Shown here: positions 1 to 16,300 of the stretch, in pieces | Numbering within the stretch: position 1 is the stretch's first letter | How the letters are laid out: each line of letters starts with the position of its first letter | Source: Capitella teleta | Lineage: Eukaryota; Annelida; Polychaeta; Capitellidae | Direction: 5' to 3' | Length of the DNA stretch: 64,000 nt | Assembly: GCA_000328365.1 (NCBI GenBank) | Contig: KB293048.1 | Coordinates: 266,629 to 330,628 of the forward strand | Program-made: the position numbers and the translations under genes | The notes under the pieces: generated by a model | Database searches by the model: none | The model's input: only the letters and a program-made list of their open reading frames with translations | Told to the model about the DNA's origin: nothing

Positions 1-30
1 TCCTCTAACTTTCCATTGTCCATTTTGAAG

Positions 31-251
31 ACTTTGATGTCTTTGCTCGAGCTGACCGATCCTTCAACCAGGGATTGGTCACTAGGGACGCTCGCACCGA
101 CATCCGTCTGTGCCCTGAAAGTCATCAGTTTTATTCAGATGTGTTGACTTCAGATGGATTTCACACACATAAGAAATGCTGGACTAAAGTGGGGTTTATT
201 ATCTGTTTACTGGCTTATTTAACCTTGTGTGGTCTCAGGAGGTACTTATAA
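31..251 (+). CDS. Possible terminal exon of an unrecognised membrane protein (partial)
   Basis: The third frame is open from the left edge region to a TAA at 249-251. A pyrimidine-rich tract ending in AG at 29-30 could be the splice acceptor. The encoded tail of about 73 residues starts FDVFARADRSFNQ and ends in a hydrophobic stretch, VGFIICLLAYLTLCG, bounded by basic residues (HKKCWTK before, RRYL after). This looks like a C-terminal membrane anchor. I do not recognise the family, and upstream exons lie outside the window. The composition is protein-like, but this could be a chance frame. Confidence 0.35.
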
Positions 252-1008
252 GGACACAAAGTAGTTGGTGGCTGTCTTTGAACCTGCAGTGGTCTGTGCC
301 GAGGCAAGCATGCTATAACCAGTCGGCCACCATTTCCTTTGAGTAGAGTTATAACATGGACATTGTACGAAGGTCATTTAACTATGAAAGCACACAGCAC
401 CAAACTCAAGTAAAATTTAGAGAGCAAATGGGTGACCTTGGTAATAAAAGGAAGTTCTTAGAAAAACATCTGACCAAAAATATGCAGGAAGAAAATACTG
501 GTAAACAGGGTTTATTTTTAAACCTATACAGTACTCACATTATATCCAAATAGAACCAAAACAACGGCACAAACTCTACTTCGGTTTAGCATTAAAGCTC
601 TCCACTGATACAGAATTCACACATCAGTGATTTTACTCAAAAAGCAGGAAAGAAAAAACCCTGAAGCCATATTTTAAAGGAAAATGCTGAGTTTCTTACA
701 AACTCTGTAATTGATTGTTAATTGAATCTAGTAATCTAGTAGGCATAGCGCAGTTGCAGGCCTTTAAAAGAAACAGTTTTGGAATTAGACACGTATGTCA
801 TAAATGAATAATTGAACAGAATGGAAATTCTATTCCACACAATAATAAGTATCCTTGGCATGCAGTGATGTGTGTCAGTGTGAAAGATTGATTTCCTGAA
901 CTTTATTTCAAAAGGCCCACTGTTTTTGTGCACTTAATAAACCCAAATACTGGTTTAGTACTAGATAATCACAAGGGCTACATACACACTCTTCCGACCT
1001 CATAAGAC
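252..1008. other. No gene seen
   Basis: Only short open frames of about 65 codons on either strand, without splice support or recognisable similarity. Probably the 3' untranslated region of the gene at the left edge, followed by intergenic DNA. Confidence 0.4.
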
Positions 1009-1067
1009 TTTGTATGATTAATGATATAAGCCTTATTAAATAAGGCTTATATCATTAATCATACAAA
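1009..1067. repeat. Near-perfect palindrome, 29-bp arms
   Basis: Arms 1009-1037 and 1039-1067 are exact reverse complements around one central base (1038), beginning TTTGTATGATTAATG. Perfect identity implies a young or gene-conversion-maintained fold-back, such as a MITE remnant. No coding content. Confidence 0.8.
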
Positions 1068-1077
1068 CTATAAAAAG

Positions 1078-1190
1078 TTATAATAAGTTTATAAATAAGT
1101 AGCTGACATACTACAGCGAGCCCAATGGGTCTCACAGACCTCGCCCGAGAATCTGTGCTAATAAATAAGTTATTTATAAACTTATTATAA
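1078..1190. repeat. Short inverted-repeat element, 21-bp arms
   Basis: Exact 21-bp arms at 1078-1098 and 1170-1190 (first arm starts TTATAATAAGTTTATAAA) enclose about 71 bp of less AT-rich sequence. The layout is that of a miniature inverted-repeat element lying beside the palindrome at 1009. No target duplication is obvious. Confidence 0.65.
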
Positions 1191-2289
1191 GGCCATCCCA
1201 GGGTCAGGGGATGCCACAGTGAGTACAAAATGAAAAAGCTAAAGGTAAGATTAAAATATCTATAGCATTTGAAGAGCGTAAATGTAACCTGTAAACTAGC
1301 AAAGTTGTGAAGGCTAACTACTGGGCTCTTCTAACTCACTTGTGAGTCAGAAAGGCCCATTCTTTAGTCTATTATCGCTCATCCGAGGTGCGTTCTCAAG
1401 GTCGAAAGTCGGTATTTTCTTGGATATTAGAATTGCTGCAGCATTTTTTGATTGCTATTTTATGCTTTGATGTCAAATGCAGCAGATTAGCCCAACCATC
1501 GAGCACAACAACCATCGATGTGCAAATAAACAAACCAAATATTGGCAAATTCGGAATTCGATAACAGACGAAATTGGCGATTGCGTTATGATTTTTACAT
1601 CATAACGCACCCAGTGCCTTACAAGCATTCTACCAAAGATCTTCTTTGGTTCTATTCAATTCAGTTCAGCTCAATTCGGAAGACTTGAATCAGAGATACT
1701 CTGTAGCTATATAGTATCTCTGCTTGAATCTGTTTGTATCGGGACTTCACGGTTGGCTTCATACGGCACCAAAACGCCACAATCGAAAGCGGGCCCGGGG
1801 TGCACCCCTACATCCCCCAGAGAATCGCGCCTCTTGGTTGCAGCAACACCACCCAGCGCACTCGGGGTCTACTTTTATCATATGCTAATGCCATTGCCTA
1901 ACAAGCAGACGACGGTAAAACCACCAGTCCGAGGGGCTTTAATTCCTGAAGGCTACGCATTAATTGGAGTATAATTAGGCCTATATGCACTGTAACAAGA
2001 TTATATTTCGTGAGCCATAAGTTAAACCAACAGCGCATAACCTATGATGCACATACATAGGGTTCATCATTTAGGTTTTAAATGAAAATGTTGCTTTTAA
2101 ACAATTCTAAAGACTTATAGTCTTATTGCACGAATAGTTCATGTCACATATTGTTTCAATAGACTCTCCAAACAGATCATGAGAGTTCGTTGCATCTATG
2201 AAGTAGTGGAATACATTTTTTAGATTGTGATACCAAAGTTCAATTCTTTTGTATTCTTAAATGGGAACTCTCGTGGTTGGCCAATTTAT
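1191..2289. other. No gene seen; small hairpins
   Basis: Contains a hairpin with 11-bp arms (1582-1592 and 1599-1609, TGCGTTATGAT) and a weaker one near 1690-1725. An open frame of 73 codons at 1753-1974 is unrecognised and lacks a convincing start. Confidence 0.4.
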
Positions 2290-2515
2290 TGCAAAGCCGC
2301 TTATGGAGTTATTATCAAACAAGCCCCAATCTCCAAGACAATTAGCTTTGTTTTGACTAGAGAATTGGACACTATCACCATTGGCAGCGCAAGTGAATGG
2401 ACGTTGAAAGCTAATGAACGAAAACGACATTGGTTTGAAATCAAAGGGGTATCAATTGATATGTGTAGAGTTATCAAAGAAAAGCTGTGTCAGAGTAAGT
2501 CAAACACCCTTGAAA
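2290..2515 (+). repeat. Dispersed repeat, copy A, open in one frame
   Basis: This block resembles 55995-56225. About 125 bp (from 2382, GCAGCGCAAGTGAATGG) align without gaps at roughly 80% identity. Both copies are open in the same frame and share residues such as ERKRH, RVIK and KLCQSKSN. Similarity stops soon after a donor-like AGA|GTAAGT (near 2493), so it could be an exon of a duplicated gene or simply a transposon piece. The family is unrecognised. Confidence 0.5.
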
Positions 2516-3638
2516 TGCCTATTCGATCAGAGCGATTCCACCGCTCTTGAATTTATCCCTGTGTCGAAGTGTTTTCTGTGTCTCCGAGACCTATTTTCGA
2601 TCTATAGCTCGAAGTCTAAAAATTCTATAAGCATATTTTTCAGTTTGGTTACTTCAAAGAGAGTTAGAAACAGTTGTTTACAAAGCATCAAAACATCCCC
2701 CCAGTCGGCAGCATTTATCTTTCCTCTGTTTAAGCCGCGACCAAAGCGTGGCTGATCCAAAGATCAACGGACCGTGAATCTCAACTAAGGCATTGTTGTT
2801 TGTGTTCTTGTGATGATCTTTAATGAATTGCCGACAAAAGACAGCCCTAGATCTATTATTGGCTGCTTTAATATCAAAGCACGCAACAATAGATGTTTGT
2901 TTAGAGTGTTTGTGCTTTTCGAGAAACAGTATAAACCTAGCGACCACCAGTCTTCAGCATCATTAGTTCATCATGCAGCATCGCTATGGTTACAAAACGC
3001 AAGCTCGACGAGAAGACACTTGAGAACTTGAAAGTTACAACAACCTTCCGTGAAATCTCTTCCCCCCCCACAATCCAAGATTTCTCAACTTTTGACATTA
3101 CTTTTTGATTTATATTTGTCAATTAAAAATATCATTCATAAAATTCAGCTAGCTCTAGACTGCCAAGAGAGCCTGGCCCTTCATTGTACGCCCATTCAAC
3201 GTCCATGCGTTTGTCACCTTGTTATTTTTGTACTTCTCCCCCCAAGCTGTTCCCAATTAAATACATTGGTGCATATATTATGTGTTTTATAAACTTTTAT
3301 TTAGTCCAAGTTTCTCTCCCAGTCTCCCTTCTTCTTTTCAAGTTCTCGCGGATGGTGGCGTAATTTGAAAATCTTTGAGGGGATGGCCGAAGCTCAGTCA
3401 ATATAAATTAATTGGTCCATTTGCAGGATACACAATATTACAATAAAGATGGAAGAGAACAACAATAGTAACCGACTAAATTTAACCTATTAATGATCTT
3501 GACAATTTTTCGTTGATTCGTGCATGATCAAATTTGAAAGCACACACAACCCAAGAAGTATAAAGCCCTTTTAACCAGTTCATAGACCAAACTGCATTTA
3601 AGAAAACCTCAAACCACAGGTTTAGGGTGATTGGATAT
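2516..3638. other. No gene seen
   Basis: Several overlapping short frames on both strands (60-113 codons) with low-complexity or biased residues and no family resemblance. I treat them as chance frames. Confidence 0.4.
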
Positions 3639-3693
3639 GCAGGGATATCATATTTGATTCAAACAAGGTCTGAATCAAATATGATATCCCTGC
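3639..3693. repeat. Perfect 23-bp inverted repeat
   Basis: Arms 3639-3661 and 3671-3693 (GCAGGGATATCATATTTGAT onward) are exact reverse complements with a 9-base loop. It sits just beyond the C-terminal end of the hAT transposase remnant on the - strand, so it may belong to that element or to a separate MITE. Confidence 0.75.
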
Positions 3694-3714
3694 TGATAAA
3701 CAAGTGTGACAACC

Positions 3715-4345
3715 CATTGAGGCGGGCGGATTTCCCCCATTGTTGGTCGTAGATAGTTCCTACTGAACTTCAAACAAGCACTGAACGAACGTTCATCCGT
3801 CGCTGTGGTAACAGATATTCGGAGAAGCACGCTTATGACTGGATATCAGCGAAAGCGGCAGTGGAAAGTGGTCTAAGCCAATATATGATTTCCAGCCTTG
3901 AAATTCGGGTTCCACAAAAGACATTCCCCGAGGAATGAACTTACCATGGTTGCCTATCCCTGCTCTGATAGAAACAAAGTCTGCCTCTGATAGAAACTTG
4001 GGGATAAGTCTGAAGAAAGAGTAGCCTTCCTTTGATCAGTGGTCTGAAAATCGGATTTCAAGCTGAAGAACTATCGTATCAAGGAAGGAGAAGAACGCAT
4101 TTATTTTGTAATTATCTTTGGCGTTGGTAGCTGGGGCATTGCTTTTAAAAATTGTTTGAGCTAATAATCTCGGCATAGTGATTTCGGAGCCATATGCCTT
4201 GGATGCATCTTCAAATAACTTTTCAAATGTCTCATCATCTCGATATAGCTCTTTAGCACAGATACAGTCACGTCCTCCAAAGCACGGTTAGGCCTAAGCA
4301 TTTGCAATTTCTTTTGCAGGATCTTCCATAAAGGTTTAGTGACCT
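3715..4345 (-). mobile_element. hAT transposase C-terminal remnant (dead)
   Basis: Reading the - strand, about 4190-4050 encodes LLAQTIFKSNAPATNAKDNY, then FLDTIVLQLEIRFSDH. This is the pattern just upstream of the dimerisation domain in TTF/ZMYM-type hAT transposases. About 3845-3720 encodes VTTATDERSFSACLKFSRN followed by YLRPTMGE, which matches the conserved hAT C-terminal dimerisation motif (family pattern TTATxERSFSxLxRxKxYLRSTM). The two parts are in different frames, with a stop after FSDH, so the gene is inactive. Upstream on the - strand, ICAKELYRDDETFEKLF also fits this family. No terminal repeats were assigned. Confidence 0.75.
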
Positions 4346-6015
4346 AAAAAGGAAATCGATAAGTTGCAACATCGAATCATCGATTACTATTATACACATG
4401 GATCTCTAAAACTAAAAGACTAGAAACTCAAATGGGATAGAGAAAATATGAGCTCAGCGTCAACACTCAGTATCTCAAAAGAGACTAGAAAACAACGGCC
4501 AAGGATTCCACGAAGGAGCATGCAAGCTTTGGAAGCTGAACCTCCCATCAACAACGACATTTCCTCCAATGCTGCAACGGCTGCGCGATAAAGTTCCTTG
4601 AAATTTTATGAAAATGAAGACTGAGATATTGCCTTTCAACTCAGCGAGTTGCACAATGTTTTATTAGTCGAGTGTAGTCAGATTAATTTTTCTTGTATGC
4701 TGTTCTGAAGGAGCACATGGCGCTTATTGAAGTCTGTGAAAAACACGGCAATTTCATTCATGAGGCTGACCGCGTTCAGGCATGAACGGTCATCGGCCGC
4801 TTTCGTAGGCAATTATAATACTGTATTTCCCACAACAATCAAACACTTATATGTTAAAATAATAATTTACATTATATTACATATAATTGTATATTAATGT
4901 TAATATTAACAATATTAGTACTTATATTACATGTATTATCACTATTGTTATCATTAGGATGTTTTTAGCCGAGGGAGTGGCTATCGCCCGTACGTGCTTA
5001 TCGAGAATACGCCACTGCAGTCGCGGAATACTTTTAGAAGATTTGCCACGTGGATCAAATAACATCATACCGCAACAATCATAACGTCCTTTCGTGACGT
5101 AAATGAATGCATGACGTCACGACTCACGACTCACGCTTTTGCACACGACGCGTGGTGAGTCATTGCACACGGCACTGAATATGCAAATGAATGATTTATG
5201 GTAGGAAAACGTGGGGTCGCAAATGATTATCATTTATGATTATTTATACCGGAATAATGTTCTCCATCTATTGCATCATCGATGAAATTAAATTTTCATC
5301 AATTTCGATTTGGTTCATAGTCCTTTCTCCCATTAAAAATCCCCATTGAGGGAGATAGTAATATTTCTGCGAATTCTTAAAATAGTAGCTTCGGCTTACC
5401 ATGAATTGAATGAGGATTCTCATCATTGCTCACGAGTAATTTCTGTGAGTCAAATTTGTCAGTCATTCCAATTTATCGGATTTTGAAAGTGATAACATTT
5501 CGGTGAGTTTTAAATTTCGGAAAATCGATTCCTGATCCGTTCCATCCCGGACTACGGCATTTATTAACAATTTTATCGAATGATCAAAGCGAAACCACCG
5601 GCTTTCGTTCTCCCATTGCGAGCGATATTAGGAGAATCTCACGATCGATTGAATTTGAAGTGTGAGCCGCGCCAAATTTACCAAATTCGAATCATTTCAC
5701 TCGCTGTGTAATTTAGAAGAGCGATCGATTTTGTAATCAGTGTTATTGAATCGATGTACCATTAGGGTTTATTAATAATTTCACGATTATAATGTTTTGC
5801 AATTATATCAGATAACAGTGATAACATGAAGTTCCGAACAGGCGATCTGAACTTGAGATTAAATGATTTTGATTGATTAGATCATTAATATTAATGTATA
5901 GAAATTCTTAATCATAATGAGGAGAATCAATCAATTGTGGAGTTTGATCTTGCCGCTCATTTTTTTTTCATTTTTTTTTTTCCAATTCAATTTTAACAAA
6001 ATTTGTTACTCTCCA
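4346..6015. other. Intergenic; CRE/AP-1-like cluster and likely 5' region of UBC9
   Basis: No gene was recognised. 4860-4960 is extremely AT-rich. At about 5090-5200 there is a cluster of motif-like strings: TGACGTAA, TGACGTCA, GTGAGTCA and the octamer ATGCAAAT. A long pyrimidine tract ending CTCTCCAG at 6016 precedes the UBC9 start region by 23 bases. That implies a 5' untranslated intron whose first exon lies somewhere in this stretch. Whether the motif cluster is the promoter is inference. Confidence 0.3.
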
Positions 6016-6038
6016 GGTGACCTCTTTCATCAGCCACA

Positions 6039-6792
<754 letters not shown>

Positions 6793-7141
6793 AAACTACA
6801 TTGCGTAACTTAAATTCATTTGTCGTTCATCATCACACTCATTCCTCTGGTACAAGTTCATTTTAGAGTTGAAACATTTATCGGCATTTAAATCTCGCAT
6901 TCATGTGATTTTTTTTAATTTGGAGAGTTATTTTGTAAAAAATTCATTTGCGTTCTGAATTTGTTCTCTCTAAATTCATATTGTGCTTTTGTATATTTTT
7001 TTTCAGTGTTTATAATTATCATTAAACTGGTTGAAATGCTGAATTTCTTGTTCTTTCATTTCGATGAACTGGTCAGACTGATGGGTAGTTTATGCTGAGT
7101 TCTGCCAAGCCTCTTTCAAGATTTGGTGTAATCGATTGAGT

Positions 7142-7486
7142 CTCCATCTCATTGAACACCGAATAGCTCAATCGGTTTACCGACTGACTGCAATCTTATG
7201 CCGACCGTGGGGGTCGAGGTCCCGGGTTTGAGACCCGATCAGGCCACGGGCGTTATGATTGTGAATTATGATTGTTATAATTGTAATTCTCTGACTGCAG
7301 TGCTGCCCAACTGCTTAACAAGGCCTGGCGCTGTGTACTACTCTCTATGGTGCTATGCAGGATAAAGAACCTTTGGGATTTATCGAGTAGGGGGATACCG
7401 GGCCTTCTGTTCTGGCGCCCATATTACCCGAATGGGTTGGGTGGAGCCGTAAAACCCAATCACGCATCACGCTCCATCTCATTGAA
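7142..7486 (+). mobile_element. tRNA-derived SINE with 15-bp target duplication
   Basis: The element proper is 7157-7471 (315 bp), flanked by exact copies of CTCCATCTCATTGAA at 7142-7156 and 7472-7486. Its head carries pol III promoter boxes: an A box TAGCTCAATCGG at 7164-7175 and a B box GGTTTGAGACC at 7225-7235 in a tRNA-like context. The body (about 7250-7470) matches a second copy in the alkylsulfatase intron at 48155-48390. Exact target duplications point to a recent insertion copied by a LINE. Confidence 0.9.
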
Positions 7487-7884
7487 TCGGATGACAGAAT
7501 CACATACTCAGTGACATTAATAAAATTGAACACTAATGTGAGGTGAAGGCTGAAAGGAGTTTGTTTAACGTGGCTAGCAACCCTTGATGGGGCTGAGGCC
7601 AGTGAATTCATTGCTTCACTGCTGACACCAATCGGTATTGAACTTTTAAATTCAATAAAAAAATCAATCTAAATTTAGTTGAAGTGATGAATTCTGTACT
7701 TGCTTATTAATAATTACTGCAGCTATCTATAATCAGGTAATTCTGAGCCATTGATCTATCATGCGAGTCATTTGCTACAAGAAGCCGCACTTCCAGTACT
7801 GTTGTTAAAAGTCGCGAAATCATATTCACGAATTATCATAAGGATATAGTTGCATTATGATATGTGGAATCATAACTTATCGCG

Positions 7885-11189
<3,305 letters not shown>

Positions 11190-13382
11190 ATTAATGAATT
11201 TATTTATGAATCAAAAATTAAAATTGTTATATTGATTAAGGTCTAATTTGTGTTATTAAATAGGGTAGAATATCTCTTATACTTTGATCTGGGTGATCAT
11301 CTAGAAATGTAATTCTAATGGTCTAATTTAATTCAAAAATTGACCGAGATCAGTGGACCATCACCTGTCCATGCAAATATTCAGCATTTCATTTACATGG
11401 CCACTTATACGGTGTGATTAAGGGAATAAGATGAGGATTCACTGAATAAGCAACAAGGAAGACAAACCTAAAATTGTTTAAATTTCATTAACGTCCCAAA
11501 TATTGCATTTTTACCATTATATGTAGCCTGAAAAAGAACATTGCGAGGTACCATTTTCTTGACATAATTATTGTTTAAGACATGTTGGGAAAAATTCTAA
11601 ATGCCAAGATTTTATCATATCACACATCCTTGGGATTCAAGAATATCTGCGAAATATGAAAGTCTGAATACGTTTGAGGGAGATGTGCATATTTATTTGT
11701 TTTAGCATCTTCTGATCTTGCTGATGCACTTCCTGCCAAGCTAGCACTATAATAGATTTGAGAGTCACAATAGGTGTCTGTCACAGTGATGTCACCGATG
11801 AGTGCTCTACCGTGTGACCATGGGCACCGAGTGAGGCCGTCCGGTCGTTTTCCGTCAGATCGGCTGAATACACTATTTTGTGTTTTGTTGTTGGGATGTT
11901 AAGTGTTTTTCTTCATATAATAATAATTTAAACTTTTCTTCATATAATAATAAAATTATGCAAGTATACATACAGCTGTCCAAATATATTTCTTTTCTTT
12001 CAGGCTCCTTATTTTATAATTGAGTATTCCTCATCAGTTTGAAATCATGGAGCACCCTAAGACATAAGTGACTGTGTACATACAATATTGGCAAGGAAAT
12101 GTGATGATCCATCAATCCAGGGTCACTAACAGCATCTGAAGATGCAAATTAAACTGTTGAAATTAAAAGTCCTAGGAGGTCACTAATTAGCTCACGGAAT
12201 AAGGGGAATCCTAACTTAATGAAAATGAGGAGACAGATGAAAATAAAATATTTTTATTTCGTTGTACACAACTTTAACACGAAAAAAACCCAACATCATT
12301 AAGTGTGCTATGGTAAAAGAATGCTGAGTGGCTCTCATGGAAAGCCAAACATCACCGCATCAAAAAACTAAATAAATATGTTTTTGTGAGAAAACAAGAT
12401 ATAAAAAGAGGTTTCAGAATGATGTATAAAGGGAAATACAAAACAGGTAAAAATAAGCATGCATAAAATAGTAATTTTGGGACAAGCAGAGTTTGTTTGG
12501 GGGTTTAACATAAGAAATCTGGTTTATTAGAGAAATTCAACTATGACTTGGCACAAAACTACACACTAATCTCCCGTAAAACAAATAAATACACTAATAA
12601 ACAAATCAAAATTACACTAGTTTTGATTCTAGAATACAAAAATACATTGACCACATCTTGTGAAATACAGATTTAAATTTTGAAACAAGAAGAAAAGAAA
12701 ATTGATAAATGCTTAGAGCTCTTTCTTGATTCAGGAAAATTATTAGTCTGACGCAAGGTTTTTCATCTCATTGTTACATTGATTTCATGGAATTAATTTT
12801 GAAAAAAAAGGGGACTAAAATCTATATTCATGAAAATAGTAAGGAACTGGAAGGCATTAGTCAGTCTTCTCAGATTTCTCCGTCTAACACACTCATAACT
12901 AGTGATAAGTCTTCGACTTATTCCAAAATTTTAACTATGACAGGTGAAAAAACGGAAAAGACCACAGGCATGAAATGAAAAAAAACAAAAAAAAACTAAA
13001 ATAAACGAGATAAAAGTAATTTCCTCATCAATATTAACTATTTTCTTCTCACCTGAGGCACAGAAGGATTCCTTTGAGGGAACAAGCGAAATGGCAGCAC
13101 ATGACCAGGCATGAATCAAATCAAGAGACAGACAGAGAGAGAGAGCCAAAGCACTTAGTAGCGAAATTCTTCCTGAGAATTTATAGGACAAACATTTTAG
13201 AGAATGGAATGAGTATTGAAGCAAGAAAGAAAAAAAGCAAATTGAATCACAGATAATAAAGGCGAGAATAAAAGTCAATGACACAAATTTTTGCCAGTGA
13301 CTAAGAAAGTGTTACATCATCATCGGTGGTTGACTGACCTGCCTTGAATAACGAAGGCAGTGTGAGCTAATATTACCAGTCC
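11190..13382. other. Convergent intergenic region, 3' UTRs of RINT1 and iRhom
   Basis: AT-rich sequence between two convergent genes. The part just left of 13383 is probably the iRhom 3' untranslated region on the - strand. A 117-codon - frame at 12931-13284 is hydrophobic, low in complexity and unlike any family I know, so it is not called. Confidence 0.45.
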
Positions 13383-16300
13383 TTACTGGTAACTATTCTC
13401 CCTACCGATCTTAACTTCCATAGTCTGACAGAATTTATCGGTGAAAGGAATACAGTTGAAGTAGTGACAGTAGGGGCAGTTGTAGACGGGCGTCACATAA
13501 AACAGCACGATGAGAAGCGCAAAGAGACCGGCGCTCACGATCAGGCTGAGCACGATGCCAATGATTTTACTCCGGCGATCCAACGTGTTGAAATTGACAT
13601 AGGGCAGAAGGGAGAACGAAAGTAAGAAGCCGAACACCAGGCCAATCAGGTGGGCGTAGTTATCTATGAACGGCAGGAGACCCACGATGAACAGCACAAT
13701 GATGATCACGATTAGTTTGCCCATTGCCCACCAGGGGGACGCCAAGATATACCAGTTGTGCAGGATTTCCACAACTAAGCAAGCGAGCAGTCCAAACTGA
13801 GCCCCCGCTGGTCCCGCCTGCAACACGAGCAATTAGATCGTGTGGTTACGGCGTTTCATGCCTTACCTCTACATGGTAGGGGAGGAAGATGGCGCTGGAC
13901 AGACTGCCTGCGACACCTGAGCCAAGGTAGATGATGGCTATACGCAGCCAGCCGGCTAACTTTTCCAGATCACGCATCATAAAGAATTGGAAGAGGACGC
14001 TGATGATCAGTTGAAACAGACTGCAAAAGAGGGAAGCATAATGGATGCAAGTGCATGTGTAACAGAAACACACCCTGCGTGCACAAACAACGACAACCAG
14101 AGGCGGTAGAACTGATCGGGACGGCTGGGTTCCAGAAACGGGATCATTCCACAGATTTCGTTCATGCACTGCACCTGCAGGGGGTGTCAACGCATGAGAT
14201 GAGAGCCTCACATGCGCATGCGTACGTACCTGGGAGCATAAGGAGGCGTTCTCATGGAAGTACCCTTTGCGGAAATCGCAGTACTCTCGCGTTGTGATGA
14301 TGCACTCCCCTTGGATCGACACGCAGCACGGTCGACCTGCCACTTTGCACAGCATGTGTTTGTGCTCATCTTTCTCATTGGCTTCGTTCGAAGAAGTGCA
14401 AATCTACGGAAGAAACAAATAGTTCCAACGCCACAAAGAACTTAGAAAACTAACAGGCCATTCAGTGATATCGTCCGCCCACTCAAATGGTGAAGTTGAT
14501 GCTGGTTTACGACAAAACCTATGATGAGAAAAATATAAAATTATTCAAAATTCAAGAGGTAAAAGAAATCCAATGTCTACTGCAAAGAATAAATAAAATA
14601 AAAATTGAGTGTCACCAAGTGAATCAAGAGTTTTCGCTCACTGAGCATTGATCCTTTGAGCTTTGACACAACCACAGCCATCGTTATTGATACAACACGC
14701 TGTCCGCCGTTCCTTATCACGGTCCATTCGTATCGCTCTTTCGATGTTCTCGTCCTTCCGCATACAAGGCGAATACTTGGCTCCCATGTGAATCAGGTCA
14801 GCCTGCGATTCCAATAAGCTCTTGATTTCAGAGAAAATAAAACTCTGCGTACCTGTCTGGGTCCAATCCACAAGTTGTCCTTCTCATAATACGACACTTT
14901 CTCAATGGCCAAATTCGGCTTGACGACTTCTCCCTGCACCTGCGTTTCAGCAATTCCGATTGGCGCAATGCCGTAGACAGCCACCGACACAATGTAAACG
15001 ACAATCTGCACAAAGCACACCCAGTACGTGAAGTACGGCCTGTGGAAACATAACTCCATGAGGGGGGGATAACTCATTGATGAGGCACTGGACCTGTGCT
15101 CGTCCATTTCATCCATCTGTTCCCTAATTTCGCTGGTCATTCGGTCGTCACGGTATTCTCGGTTCAGCAGATCACCCATCATGCCTTTGCCAAGCTCTCT
15201 GCGATCAGAGTTATCCATGACGACATCAATAATCTGACTGCCCATTCTCTTCATGCCCTCAAAGTCCAGATCCACTTCATCTGGGGCTACATCAGGGCCA
15301 ATGGGAGGCTGTGAGTCACCGATACGCTGAGGAACGACCCATCCTGATTCTATTCTGGAAGGAGGCAGGAAAGGTCTACACAGGGAGAGAGAGGAGGAGA
15401 GAAGAGGAAAGGGGAAGAAAAAGAGAGAGAAATCGAGGAGTTAGTGACATGCAAAAGAGGATATAAACAGCACAACTAACTAGCAATAAGGTTAATTCCA
15501 CCTGAGAAGTATAAATAATAACCCAGCCCCCCTATCATGCAAAAAAAACAACCTCATAACTGTATAAAGAATTGAATACATAAAACCATAAGTTCCATAA
15601 CCACAGAAACACCTACACAGATGGTTCAGGTTCCACGACAACTGGTACAGCAAAGCCTTCACTGCCTCCTCTTGTCTGTCTTGTCCACGGAACTGCATCT
15701 TCATCCTCAGGCACGAGTGGGGTCCGAGAGCCTCCATCTGGGGCTGACGGTGTCTCGTACGATGACAGTGGCGACTTCTCAGCCTCATCGATGGTTGGCA
15801 GGGAGTCGGGGGTTGGGGGTGCCGGGGAAGGCCAGCGGCGACCCTGGAAGCCAGGGGTTGCCAAGGAGCTGGTTGGGGTGGGGGTGTCAAAGAAGACATC
15901 ATCCAGATTGGAGTCCTCAGACATGAACACAGAGTCCTGTGTGGGGCTCTGCAAGGGGGAGAGGTGGGCAGGAAAACGACGATTAGGACTGAGTCAAGTG
16001 GGAAATGCATCTTTTATTATTAAATATTATTAAGAAAAGGTATCCAAAATTATTATTATATCCATTTTAAGATAACATTGCACTCCAAATCACAAGCCAT
16101 GCAAAGTATTGCAAAGAGGCTTGCAGTGGCTAACATAAACAGATAACTCATCTCCTTTGATGAAGCGGTCAACGGTCAGTGGTCAACCAATAACGCACTG
16201 TGAATTATTGAGTATTGACCAGTTTAACCTGAAACACACTCCACATACAAAGCAGACCATTTAGGTAATGAAGAAGAGTTGAATGAGGACACAGCTAATT

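Noticed and set aside
1753-1974. 73-codon frame in a GC-richer patch
   Set aside because: No start context or family match; not called.
7164-7235. tRNA gene
   Set aside because: A and B boxes are present, but the head belongs to a 315-bp SINE with target duplications, and a clean cloverleaf was not evident.
12931-13284. 117-codon - strand frame
   Set aside because: Hydrophobic and F/S-rich, in the presumed 3' UTR of iRhom, without family likeness.
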